Made by a program: the position numbers and the translations under genes. The notes beneath the pieces were generated by a model. The model was not told where the DNA came from. It searched no databases and worked only from the letters and a program-made list of their open reading frames with translations. This document shows positions 36,186 through 43,355 of a stretch of DNA of 64,000 nt, one piece after another. The stretch comes from Bacteriovoracaceae bacterium UBA6153 (GTDB taxonomy: Bacteria; Bdellovibrionota; Bacteriovoracia; Bacteriovoracales; Bacteriovoracaceae), in assembly GCA_002428265.1 (NCBI GenBank), contig DIUR01000018.1, forward strand, positions 186,001 through 250,000, given 5' to 3'. Every line of letters starts with the position of its first letter. The stretch's first letter is position 1.

Positions 36186-36863
36186 CTATGCCCATTCGTA
36201 ATTGTATTTCACAGGCTCTTTTACTTTTAACATTTCATAGATTTCATTTTTATTAGACTTCTGCGGGTTAAGCCATTCACTAATATAATCATCTTTCAAA
36301 AAAATTGGACAACGATCATGTCCCATCAAAGAAATTTCTTTGGGTGGATCATCTGTGACAATTGCAAACGAATGAAAATGGATGTCGCCGTTTTTTGAAA
36401 TCCACTCATCCCACAAGCACGCTGCCCACATAATCTCTCTTCCTTCGGGAAAAAAAGTGATGAGCTTTGCTTTTCCATCCGGGCCTGGAACCCATTCGTA
36501 AAATTTTACAAAAGGCACGACCCCATGCTGTCGCATAAATAACGGCTGCCATGTTTTCGCTGTTTCAAGAGAGTCTATTCTAGCATTATAGACATTAAAT
36601 TTTGTAGGAACTTCTTCTTTCGATCCGTAAGGCCTCACACGATAGCGCATAGGCTTAATGAGTCTTTTATCGTTTTCTTCAACGACGACATTAGTGAAAT
36701 AGTTTGGAAAAACTTTTCCATCTTCGGCCGGAAGATGAAAAGGTGGCTTCCTTTTTCTGGTCGCAGGCTTCATTCCCAGCACTGCTTCCAGCCTTGCGAG
36801 CTCAGATGACTCCTGGAGCTTAAACAATTTCTCCAGATTCTTGGTATCTTTTGCCGAGATCAT
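36186..36863 (-). CDS. SRAP/HMCES (YedK)-family protein lacking the catalytic Cys2
   Basis: 225 residues. Seen: the family's core NARIDSLETAKTW (N93), FYEW (E123), ACLWDEW, SFAIVT, and GHDRCPIFL (H182), matching the active-site Asn, Glu and His of YedK/HMCES. The N-terminus is MISAKDTKNLEKLF, whereas the family begins Met-Cys-Gly-Arg and uses Cys2 to form the thiazolidine crosslink to abasic sites. Reading upstream in frame gives YFGAM, so no Cys-Gly-Arg is encoded. Known: SRAP proteins shield abasic sites in single-stranded DNA. It is divergent from umuDC, consistent with a DNA-damage context. Crosslinking by the usual chemistry looks impossible. Confidence 0.85.
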   Translation of the reverse strand: MISAKDTKNLEKLFKLQESSELARLEAVLGMKPATRKRKPPFHLPAEDGKVFPNYFTNVVVEENDKRLIKPMRYRVRPYGSKEEVPTKFNVYNARIDSLETAKTWQPLFMRQHGVVPFVKFYEWVPGPDGKAKLITFFPEGREIMWAACLWDEWISKNGDIHFHSFAIVTDDPPKEISLMGHDRCPIFLKDDYISEWLNPQKSNKNEIYEMLKVKEPVKYNYEWA

Positions 36864-36939
36864 GGCCCCAAAATAATCGGATAACTTGTTAATATTTTTG
36901 TCTATGGCGATAGAAAAGCAAATAATTTACTCCAAGGGT

Positions 36940-36960
36940 CTTGCGTAATTTATGCGTAAG
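36940..36960. promoter_or_regulatory. Palindromic operator candidate (SOS/LexA-like) and promoter of umuDC
   Basis: CTTGCGTA and TGCGTAAG are arranged as an imperfect inverted repeat (CTTrCGyA, 5-base spacer, TrCGyAAG) in the SRAP-umuD intergenic region. A TTGCGT (36941-36946), 16-base gap and TATACT (36963-36968) form a plausible sigma-70 promoter under the same palindrome. A LexA-type repressor would block it. The palindrome does not match the E. coli CTG-N10-CAG box, and it only loosely resembles the TTAC-N3-GTAA box that I recall for Bdellovibrio LexA. Confidence 0.5.
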
Positions 36961-37446
36961 TTTATACTTGGTCCTATGGAAAGTAAAAAAAACACTCACC
37001 CTCTCCTTAACCCAGCCTTCATCATAAACAGGATCGAGCTTCCTGTCATTGACGAGCCATTTCCACAAAGCCCGGTACTTCTCGCCAAACTTTCCTGCGG
37101 CCTCTTCGGGATCTCTGATGATCTGATTGAAAAATACCAGAGCCTCGATTCACTATTTATCAAAAATCGCTATAACACTTTCTTCTTTGAAGCAGCTGGG
37201 GACTCCATGGAGCCTACTATTTATCAAGGCCAGGTGTTGATCGTTGATCGCTCCAGAAAAGACTTTAACGGTCGCGTATGTGCAGTTGAATACGAAGACA
37301 AAATTATTTGCAAACGTGTAATCGTAAAACCTGAAACCATTATTTTACGATCCGACAATCCAAAATACAAAGACATCGTTGTCTACAACAACGAAGGCGT
37401 AAATTTTTGGGGAGTCGTTGTCGCAAACGCCGGATACGTAAAATGA
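36952..37446 (+). CDS. umuD: UmuD-type S24 self-cleaving polymerase V subunit
   Basis: 164 residues from ATG 36952; ATG 36976 (156 residues) is an equally good start. Seen: cleavage site Cys49-Gly50 (LSCGLFG), catalytic Ser85 in GDSMEPT, and Lys121 in CKRVIV. The spacing (36 residues site-to-Ser, 36 Ser-to-Lys) is as in E. coli UmuD. Known: RecA-stimulated self-cleavage gives UmuD', which joins UmuC to form the lesion-bypass DNA polymerase V. The promoter TATACT at 36963-36968 lies inside the long form, which favours the second ATG, perhaps leaderless. The stop overlaps umuC as ATGA. Confidence 0.9.
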   Translation: MRKFILGPMESKKNTHPLLNPAFIINRIELPVIDEPFPQSPVLLAKLSCGLFGISDDLIEKYQSLDSLFIKNRYNTFFFEAAGDSMEPTIYQGQVLIVDRSRKDFNGRVCAVEYEDKIICKRVIVKPETIILRSDNPKYKDIVVYNNEGVNFWGVVVANAGYVK

Positions 37447-38717
37447 ACAACCGCATTTTTGCCTTAGTTGACTGCAATTCTTTCTACTGCTCATGTGAAA
37501 GGCTCTTTCGCCCGGATCTTCGCAATCGACCAGTGGGAGTTCTCTCTAATAATGATGGATGTTTTGTTTCACGAACAAATGAACTCAAAGCTCTCGGTGT
37601 AAAAATGGGCGAACCATATTTTAAAGTGAAAGACATCTGCAAAAAAAATAATGTGGCCGTCTTCTCTGCGAATTTTTCACTCTACACTAACCTCTCTGAC
37701 CGTGTGATGAGCACACTTTTTGATTTTACTCCTAACATCGAAGTCTACTCTGTCGATGAAGCTTTTTTAGATCTCAGCGGCTTTGACGAAAAAACCATTC
37801 TCGACTACTGCAGGCACATTAAAGAAACTGTTGAGAGAAACACCGGCATTCCTGTTGGTATCGGTGTCGGCCGGAGTAAAGTGATGGCAAAACTTGCCAA
37901 CAGAATTGCAAAAAAAGATGCAAGCTCCTGTGGAGTCTACAGCACCCTCACTCCGATGTGCCGTGAATACGCGCTCGAGTCCGTCGATATCGAAGACGTC
38001 TGGGGAATCGGCAGACAAAGCACAATCAAGATGAATGGCCTTGGAATAAAAAAAGCCAAACATTTACGCGACTACAGAAATGATAAACTGATTCAAAATA
38101 TTTTCACTAAAGTCGGCCGCATGATTCAGGATGAGCTCCGTGAAATTTCCTGCTTTCCTCTTAACGAAGAAATCCCCAAGAAAAAAGAAATTATCTCGAG
38201 CCGAACTTTCGGCAAACCAGTTTATGAACTCTCACTCCTGCGTGAATCAATTGCTTGTTATGCAAGTCTCGCCTGCGAAAAATTACGCAAACAGGAGTCA
38301 GTCTGCCAGGAAGTAGAAATCTTTATCCGTACAAACCCTTTCAAAGAATCAGTTGAACAATACGTGCGCGTGAACTCAGTCAGACTCGACAGCGCAACCT
38401 GTGACACTAGAAAAATTATCAAGGTTGCGTGGAAGCTTCTCGATGAAATTTTTATCAACGGCTACGAATACAAAAAGGCCTGCGTGAAACTCGGTCGTAT
38501 TCAGGATGCAGATGAGCACCAGGTGTCTTTGTTTGGCGGCTACGACTCCCCTGAAGATCTCGCCATTATGCGGGCAATGGACAGAATCAATTCCCGCGAC
38601 GGCCACGAAACCCTGAAGATCGCCGCGTGCGGAGTGAATAAGGAAGCCTGGTATATGAATCAGGTTTTTAAATCGCCTCGTTATCTCACGGGCTGGAATG
38701 AACTTCTTAAAATCTAA
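37443..38717 (+). CDS. umuC: UmuC, Y-family DNA polymerase V catalytic subunit
   Basis: 424 residues from ATG 37443 (E. coli UmuC has 422). The ATG overlaps the umuD stop as ATGA. Seen: FALVDCNSFYCSCERLFRPDL with the first metal Asp, LSNNDGCFVSRTNELKALGVKMG, EVYSVDEAFLDLSG with the catalytic Asp-Glu pair, GIPVGIGVGRSKVMAKLANRIAKK, and the DUF4113 C-terminal motif SPRYLTGWNELLKI. All polymerase motifs are intact. Role: translesion synthesis after RecA/LexA induction, with UmuD'. Confidence 0.95.
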   Translation: MNNRIFALVDCNSFYCSCERLFRPDLRNRPVGVLSNNDGCFVSRTNELKALGVKMGEPYFKVKDICKKNNVAVFSANFSLYTNLSDRVMSTLFDFTPNIEVYSVDEAFLDLSGFDEKTILDYCRHIKETVERNTGIPVGIGVGRSKVMAKLANRIAKKDASSCGVYSTLTPMCREYALESVDIEDVWGIGRQSTIKMNGLGIKKAKHLRDYRNDKLIQNIFTKVGRMIQDELREISCFPLNEEIPKKKEIISSRTFGKPVYELSLLRESIACYASLACEKLRKQESVCQEVEIFIRTNPFKESVEQYVRVNSVRLDSATCDTRKIIKVAWKLLDEIFINGYEYKKACVKLGRIQDADEHQVSLFGGYDSPEDLAIMRAMDRINSRDGHETLKIAACGVNKEAWYMNQVFKSPRYLTGWNELLKI

Positions 38718-38737
38718 TTTTTTACACAAGGATGTGC

Positions 38738-39142
38738 ATGGATCTTTTAAATACATTATTTCCTTTTAACGACTTTATCCTACCTCTTACTTTGCAGAAG
38801 ATTAACAAACACTATTTTGGCAGTGATGAAATCCATCTGGATTCAGGCAAGGAGCTATACGACTACTTGGTCTCGCCCGCTGATACTTTTTTTATGCGAG
38901 TTGAAAGCGACGACTACGAAAACTTAAACATTTTTTACGGAGATGTGATTATTGTGGAAAGAAGTCATTTGAAATATGAAGGGCCTGCGATTGTGATGAA
39001 AGATAATGATCTGGTAATCAGAGTTGTTGAAAATGCAGTTGAAACTGAGTTTTCTTATTGGGGAACGATTGCGTATGTGCTGAAGTCAGAAGAAGAGGAT
39101 TTTTTAGACATGGTTGGGCAGGAGTTGTTTGTGGTTTTGTAA
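38738..39142 (+). CDS. UmuD-fold paralogue with lost Ser/Lys dyad
   Basis: 134 residues. ATG 38738 is preferred because AAGG lies 6 bases upstream; ATG 38732 overlaps that site. Seen: TFFMRVESDDYENLNIFYGDVIIVERS aligns with the umuD TFFFEAAGDSMEPTIYQGQVLIVDRS, but the catalytic Ser is replaced (SDDY), and the Lys region reads DLVIRVV instead of IICKRVI. No Cys-Gly cleavage site precedes it. It therefore keeps the S24 beta-fold without protease activity. It lies 20 bases after umuC and is probably in the operon. A permanently inactive UmuD/UmuD'-like binding partner of UmuC, or an inhibitor, is inferred. Confidence 0.75.
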   Translation: MDLLNTLFPFNDFILPLTLQKINKHYFGSDEIHLDSGKELYDYLVSPADTFFMRVESDDYENLNIFYGDVIIVERSHLKYEGPAIVMKDNDLVIRVVENAVETEFSYWGTIAYVLKSEEEDFLDMVGQELFVVL

Positions 39143-39164
39143 GCTTTAAGCTAAACTCTCCCCC

Positions 39165-40382
39165 ATGACAAACCACCAAACAGAATCCCTTCACCTAAAC
39201 GAACGCCTCATCATAACAATCCTCTTCTTCGTCCAATTTACTCACATGGTGGATTTCGTCGTCATGATGCCATTAGGCCCGAAGCTAGTAAGATCATTTG
39301 GACTGACTCCTTCACAATTTTCCTACGTCATCTCATCATACGCATTCGCAGCGGCCATCATGGGATTCATTTCATCATTCTTTGTCGATAACTATGATCG
39401 TAAAAAAGTCCTCGTGTTTTTTTACACTGGCTTTTTAATGGCCAATGTTTTCTGCGCGCTTTCAGTAAACTACTTCATGCTAGTCCTCTCTCGCATCCTG
39501 GCCGGAGGTTTTGGTGGAGTGCTAGCTGGATTAACTTTTTCCATCATCGGCGACGTGGTTCCGGAGTCTCGTCGTGGAAAAGCGATGGGAATCGTTATGT
39601 CTGCTTTCGGAACAGCATCAGTCATCGGAATCCCCGTTGGACTTTATTTAGCAGATCATTATGACTGGCATTCTCCATTTTGGCTTATTTCAATTTTAAG
39701 CTTAGTCGTCATTATCATCACGACTTTAAAAATGCCGTCAATCACCGGACACATCAAACTTCAGCGGTACAAAAAGAGTGAAGAGTTAACAAAAATTCTT
39801 AATCTCTTTAAGAATAAGAACTGTAGATTAGCGTTTACACTTTCTTGCTCATACATCATATCTGGATTTCTCGTTATTCCATTTATCAGTCAGTATCTGG
39901 TAAAAAATGTTAAACTTTTGGAAAGCCAACTCTCCCTAACCTACTTTTTCGGCGGACTCTTCACATTCTTCACATCCAGAATGTTCGGAACTCTTTCAGA
40001 TAAATACGGAAAGCATAGAATGGTCTACATTTTAGGCCCACTTTCACTCATTCCTATTTTCATGATCACGAATCTTCCCCAGTCATCACTGACAGTGGTT
40101 TTAACTGTATCGACAATTTTTTTCATCCTGATCTCTGGCCGCTTCGTCCCAGTCATGGCCATTATCACGGGAAGTGTCTCTAAGGCAGACCGTGGCGCAT
40201 TCATGGGAATCAACTCCAGCCTCCAACAGATGGCCATGGGACTTGCGAGTGTTTTGGCAGGTCTAATTGTGAGCTACAACGTTTCAGGTGAAATGGACCA
40301 CTTCAACATCGTAGGTTATGTTTCTATGTTTATGACTTTGGTGTTTATTTATTGTGCTAGTAGGGTCAAAATCATCAACTAA
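39165..40382 (+). CDS. MFS transporter, DHA1 family
   Basis: 405 residues, 12 membrane helices. Seen: MVDFVVMMPLGPKLVRSFGLTPSQFSYVISSYAFAAAI at TM1-TM2; the motif-A region FVDNYDRKKVLVFFYTGF; SRILAGGFGGVLAGLTFSIIGDVVPESRRGKAMG; and motif C-like AFGTASVIGIPVG in TM5. This is the pattern of drug/arabinose-type DHA1 exporters (AraJ-like). It starts 22 bases after the UmuD-like gene, so it may be read from the same transcript. Substrate unknown. Confidence 0.88.
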   Translation: MTNHQTESLHLNERLIITILFFVQFTHMVDFVVMMPLGPKLVRSFGLTPSQFSYVISSYAFAAAIMGFISSFFVDNYDRKKVLVFFYTGFLMANVFCALSVNYFMLVLSRILAGGFGGVLAGLTFSIIGDVVPESRRGKAMGIVMSAFGTASVIGIPVGLYLADHYDWHSPFWLISILSLVVIIITTLKMPSITGHIKLQRYKKSEELTKILNLFKNKNCRLAFTLSCSYIISGFLVIPFISQYLVKNVKLLESQLSLTYFFGGLFTFFTSRMFGTLSDKYGKHRMVYILGPLSLIPIFMITNLPQSSLTVVLTVSTIFFILISGRFVPVMAIITGSVSKADRGAFMGINSSLQQMAMGLASVLAGLIVSYNVSGEMDHFNIVGYVSMFMTLVFIYCASRVKIIN

Positions 40383-40442
40383 AGCTTGTAAAAAATACAC
40401 TTCGAATTTCAATAATAGGCCTGTTGAAGTATCACTCATTTC

Positions 40443-41351
40443 ATGAAAATTATATTGAAAAGAGTCATTCTTCTAATAGCAGGCGTTTTAGCTATTGCCC
40501 AGCCGTCTCATTCAAAAATTAAGATTGAAAACAAAGTCATTTACGGTCAAGACGGAAGGGTCGAAATCGATCACTATCCTGATGCTAGTTTTGTTAAAAA
40601 AGGAAATGCTGTCGCTATTCGAGTCATTACAAAAGAATTAACTCCTCTAACATCTAGCTATTATTCTTTTCCAGATATCCCTATTCAAGACACCCGAAAA
40701 CTTTGCGATGGAATCGCTTTTAATGATCAACCAACATCGGGCGACTGTACTGGATTTCTAGTAGGGCCAAAAACTTTAGTCACAGCAGGTCACTGCATGA
40801 GAAATTTAGGTGAATGTGAAAAATACAGTTGGGTATTTAATTTTAAATCTAATTCAACTGCCTTTGAAGATACTCAGATCTATTCATGTAAAAGTATCAT
40901 CTCTCAAAAATACACTAATATTGATTATGACTTTGATGACTTTGCAGTGATCGAACTAGACCGTGAAGTTGAAGCAGCGACACCTCTAGAATTTAGAAAA
41001 GAAGGATCAATCACTAAAAACACTCCACTTGTTGTTATCGGACATCCATCAGGACTCCCGATGAAAGCAGCAGACGGCGCCGTTGTAAAAGCAGAAGGAA
41101 AAACAGTATTAAATGAATCACTGAAAAGACGCCCTCACTTCTTTGCAGCAAACCTTGATACGTTTGGTGGTAATTCAGGCTCTCCGGTGTTCAATCAAAC
41201 TACTGGTCTGGTAGAAGGTATTCTGGTCAAAGGTAGACAAGATTATAAATTTGACTCAAATTACAATTGTAATCGCCTCAACTATGTTGAAGATGATAAT
41301 GACGAAGAATACGAATTAGTCATGAGAATCAACAAAGTTCAAGGCCTCTAA
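40443..41351 (+). CDS. Exported V8/trypsin-like serine protease
   Basis: 302 residues. Seen: signal peptide (about 1-24) ending QPSHS; a pro-like segment; catalytic His in TLVTAGHCMRN; Asp in YDFDDFAVIEL; and Ser in FGGNSGSPVF. Cys pairs around the His suggest disulfides, so the enzyme works outside the cytoplasm. Known: GNSGSP proteases of the glutamyl-endopeptidase/V8 type. The C-terminus is acidic. One of three exported trypsin-fold proteases in the window. Confidence 0.9.
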   Translation: MKIILKRVILLIAGVLAIAQPSHSKIKIENKVIYGQDGRVEIDHYPDASFVKKGNAVAIRVITKELTPLTSSYYSFPDIPIQDTRKLCDGIAFNDQPTSGDCTGFLVGPKTLVTAGHCMRNLGECEKYSWVFNFKSNSTAFEDTQIYSCKSIISQKYTNIDYDFDDFAVIELDREVEAATPLEFRKEGSITKNTPLVVIGHPSGLPMKAADGAVVKAEGKTVLNESLKRRPHFFAANLDTFGGNSGSPVFNQTTGLVEGILVKGRQDYKFDSNYNCNRLNYVEDDNDEEYELVMRINKVQGL

Positions 41352-41483
41352 ATCTAAAATTTAATTTATATTCATTAGAAATTTCTTACTTTTGCAAGTC
41401 ATAATCGTAGTTGAACAAAATGCTTTGATTTTTAACTAACGAATTGTTTGTGAAGAATCTGACATTGCTTTAAACTCTTAGAA

Positions 41484-42056
41484 ATGAACATCTCAGAAAA
41501 AATTCACTCGAAAATCAGAGGCTACGTCACTCAATTAGAGAAATATGCTGATCGAGTATGGTATCCACCTCTTATTGGAATCCTTGCTGCTCTCGATAAC
41601 TTCATCATCGTTATTCCTAATGATGGTATTCTTGTCGCAAGTTCAATGCTCATTCCTAAAAGATGGGCAATCTATGCGACGGCCGTCTCGATTGGTTCAA
41701 GCATTGGAGCTGTTGCTCTTTGTTTGCTCGCTCAACATAAAGGACTTCCATGGGTTCTTGAAATTTATCCAGATATAGATCAAAGCCAGGTTTGGATTTG
41801 GACTGAGAAATTTTTTGAAAATTACGGGCTCATCATTGTTTTTTTAATTGGGATCAGTCCCTTGATGCAACAGCCAGTTGTCATCATCGCAGCTCTTGGA
41901 CATACTCCACTTTTTCATCTCGCACTGGTTATTTTAATAAGTAGATTATTAAAATTTCACGTCATGGCCTATATTGGCTCTCACTCCCCAAAGTACTTAA
42001 AAAAGATTTGGGGAATGAAAGATGAATTAAAAGATGCTGGAATTAAGATAGAATAA
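41484..42056 (+). CDS. VTT/DedA-like (YqaA-type) membrane protein
   Basis: 190 residues. Seen: an amphipathic N-terminus, LDNFIIVIPNDGILVASSMLI, a re-entrant segment around GSSIGAVALCLLAQHKG, a second half FLIGISPLMQQPVVIIAALGH, and ISRLLKFHVMAYIGS with the Arg seen in VTT proteins. Known: DedA/VTT members are lipid flippases or scramblases (for example for undecaprenyl phosphate). This one is compact. Specific activity is not predicted. The stop is 3 bases from the convergent barrel gene. Confidence 0.7.
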   Translation: MNISEKIHSKIRGYVTQLEKYADRVWYPPLIGILAALDNFIIVIPNDGILVASSMLIPKRWAIYATAVSIGSSIGAVALCLLAQHKGLPWVLEIYPDIDQSQVWIWTEKFFENYGLIIVFLIGISPLMQQPVVIIAALGHTPLFHLALVILISRLLKFHVMAYIGSHSPKYLKKIWGMKDELKDAGIKIE

Positions 42057-42059
42057 AAA

Positions 42060-43103
42060 TTAAAACTCGTACTTCGCCGCTAACGTCAACACTCCAGCAG
42101 TGCTAGATTCACTATCTACGTTTACAGTTGTATTTGTAGATGTATCAGTTGATTTTAAATCTTGCCCAGTCACGCTCATCCCACTTAGGCCAATATCAAA
42201 AAGCAGAGATGGTGAAGCACTAATTAGGAAATTAACTCCGTATGAAACAAAAGTGCCGCTATCAAGAACATTCTTTTCTTGCTGAGTTGAATTAGTCATC
42301 TCCATTTCACTTAGGCCACCAATGGCCCCACCTAGGTTAATGCCAAATGTAGGATTGATAATCCACTGATAAACATAACCAAACGTCACAACAGTGTAAG
42401 CATCTGTCTTACTAATATCTGTAGCGAGATCAGCACTTGCAGACTCTCTCTTTCCAAAATTCTCGATGCTAAGACTTAATTTCCAAGAAGAATCATTGTA
42501 CTTCTTCCCCATTTCCCCTAATAACTCGAAAGAGCTTCCACCTCTATAACCGTTACCTTCTTTAGTTTGTGTAGCTGATTCAGCATCACCAATTTTTGGA
42601 GAAAACTTAGCAGTAAGATCAACATTGAAAAGTGACGTTTCTTGACGAGTAAGTCTTGAAGATACAAAAATCGTAGGATCTTCAATTCCCTTATCATCTT
42701 TCGTCTTAACTGATGTTCCATTAATGTTGCTAGCAGCACCGTATGAAGTTTTAACTTCTGATCCTAGCTGGTAGCCGACACTCACACCCGCTCTCCAATC
42801 AGGAGAAAAAGTATATCCTAGATGCTGAGTTAAATCAGAAGAAGTCGTTTTTGCTGTGAATAATTCTTTTCCAAGATATTCATACTCTTGCTCACCGCTA
42901 GTAGCAGTAAAAACAGTCGCAGCACTAATTGTATTAGCAGCAGGAAAATACATAAGATCAGTTAATTTACTTTCATTAGAGTATGTTTTTGATGGGGCCG
43001 GTGTTTCAACAGCAGGTGCTGATGCTTCAACAGGTGCAGCTGTTTGTGCAAAAGAGCTCCCAACAACAAGCGCATTTAACATAAGAATAGATAATTTCTT
43101 CAA
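42060..43103 (-). CDS. Outer-membrane beta-barrel protein
   Basis: 347 residues. It starts at TTG 43103 with AAGGAG 6 bases upstream, which decides this unusual start. Seen: signal peptide MKKLSILMLNALVVGSSFA, an Ala/Pro/Thr-rich linker (about 20-45), then alternating amphipathic strands with aromatic girdles, and a C-terminal LTLAAKYEF ending in Phe, the BAM recognition signature. About 12 strands are likely. No substrate can be read. Similar uncharacterised barrels occur in Bdellovibrio-type genomes. Confidence 0.75.
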   Translation of the reverse strand: MKKLSILMLNALVVGSSFAQTAAPVEASAPAVETPAPSKTYSNESKLTDLMYFPAANTISAATVFTATSGEQEYEYLGKELFTAKTTSSDLTQHLGYTFSPDWRAGVSVGYQLGSEVKTSYGAASNINGTSVKTKDDKGIEDPTIFVSSRLTRQETSLFNVDLTAKFSPKIGDAESATQTKEGNGYRGGSSFELLGEMGKKYNDSSWKLSLSIENFGKRESASADLATDISKTDAYTVVTFGYVYQWIINPTFGINLGGAIGGLSEMEMTNSTQQEKNVLDSGTFVSYGVNFLISASPSLLFDIGLSGMSVTGQDLKSTDTSTNTTVNVDSESSTAGVLTLAAKYEF

Positions 43104-43291
43104 GAGAACTCCTTAACTAATTAATATTGTGAGATTAGTATTCAATAATTTAAAATAAATGCAATCAATTATTACGAAGCATCAAACATAAGTTAAAAAA
43201 GACTTAGATGTGACCATCTCCGAGCTATTTAGTAGGGCATAGTCACACAATGCAACACGGGAATCTAAATCGACCGATCAATTTTAATTAT

Positions 43292-43320
43292 TTGTACTCT
43301 AAATATTTCCTCTCTATACT
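43292..43320 (+). promoter_or_regulatory. Probable sigma-70 promoter of katG
   Basis: TTGTAC (43292-43297), a 17-base spacer and TATACT (43315-43320) stand 36 bases ahead of the katG ATG, with AGGAGGAGA as ribosome-binding site. I see no clear OxyR or Fur/PerR box in the upstream 150 bases. Confidence 0.6.
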
Positions 43321-43355
43321 TTTTGAAAATGACTACTGATAGGAGGAGACATTAA

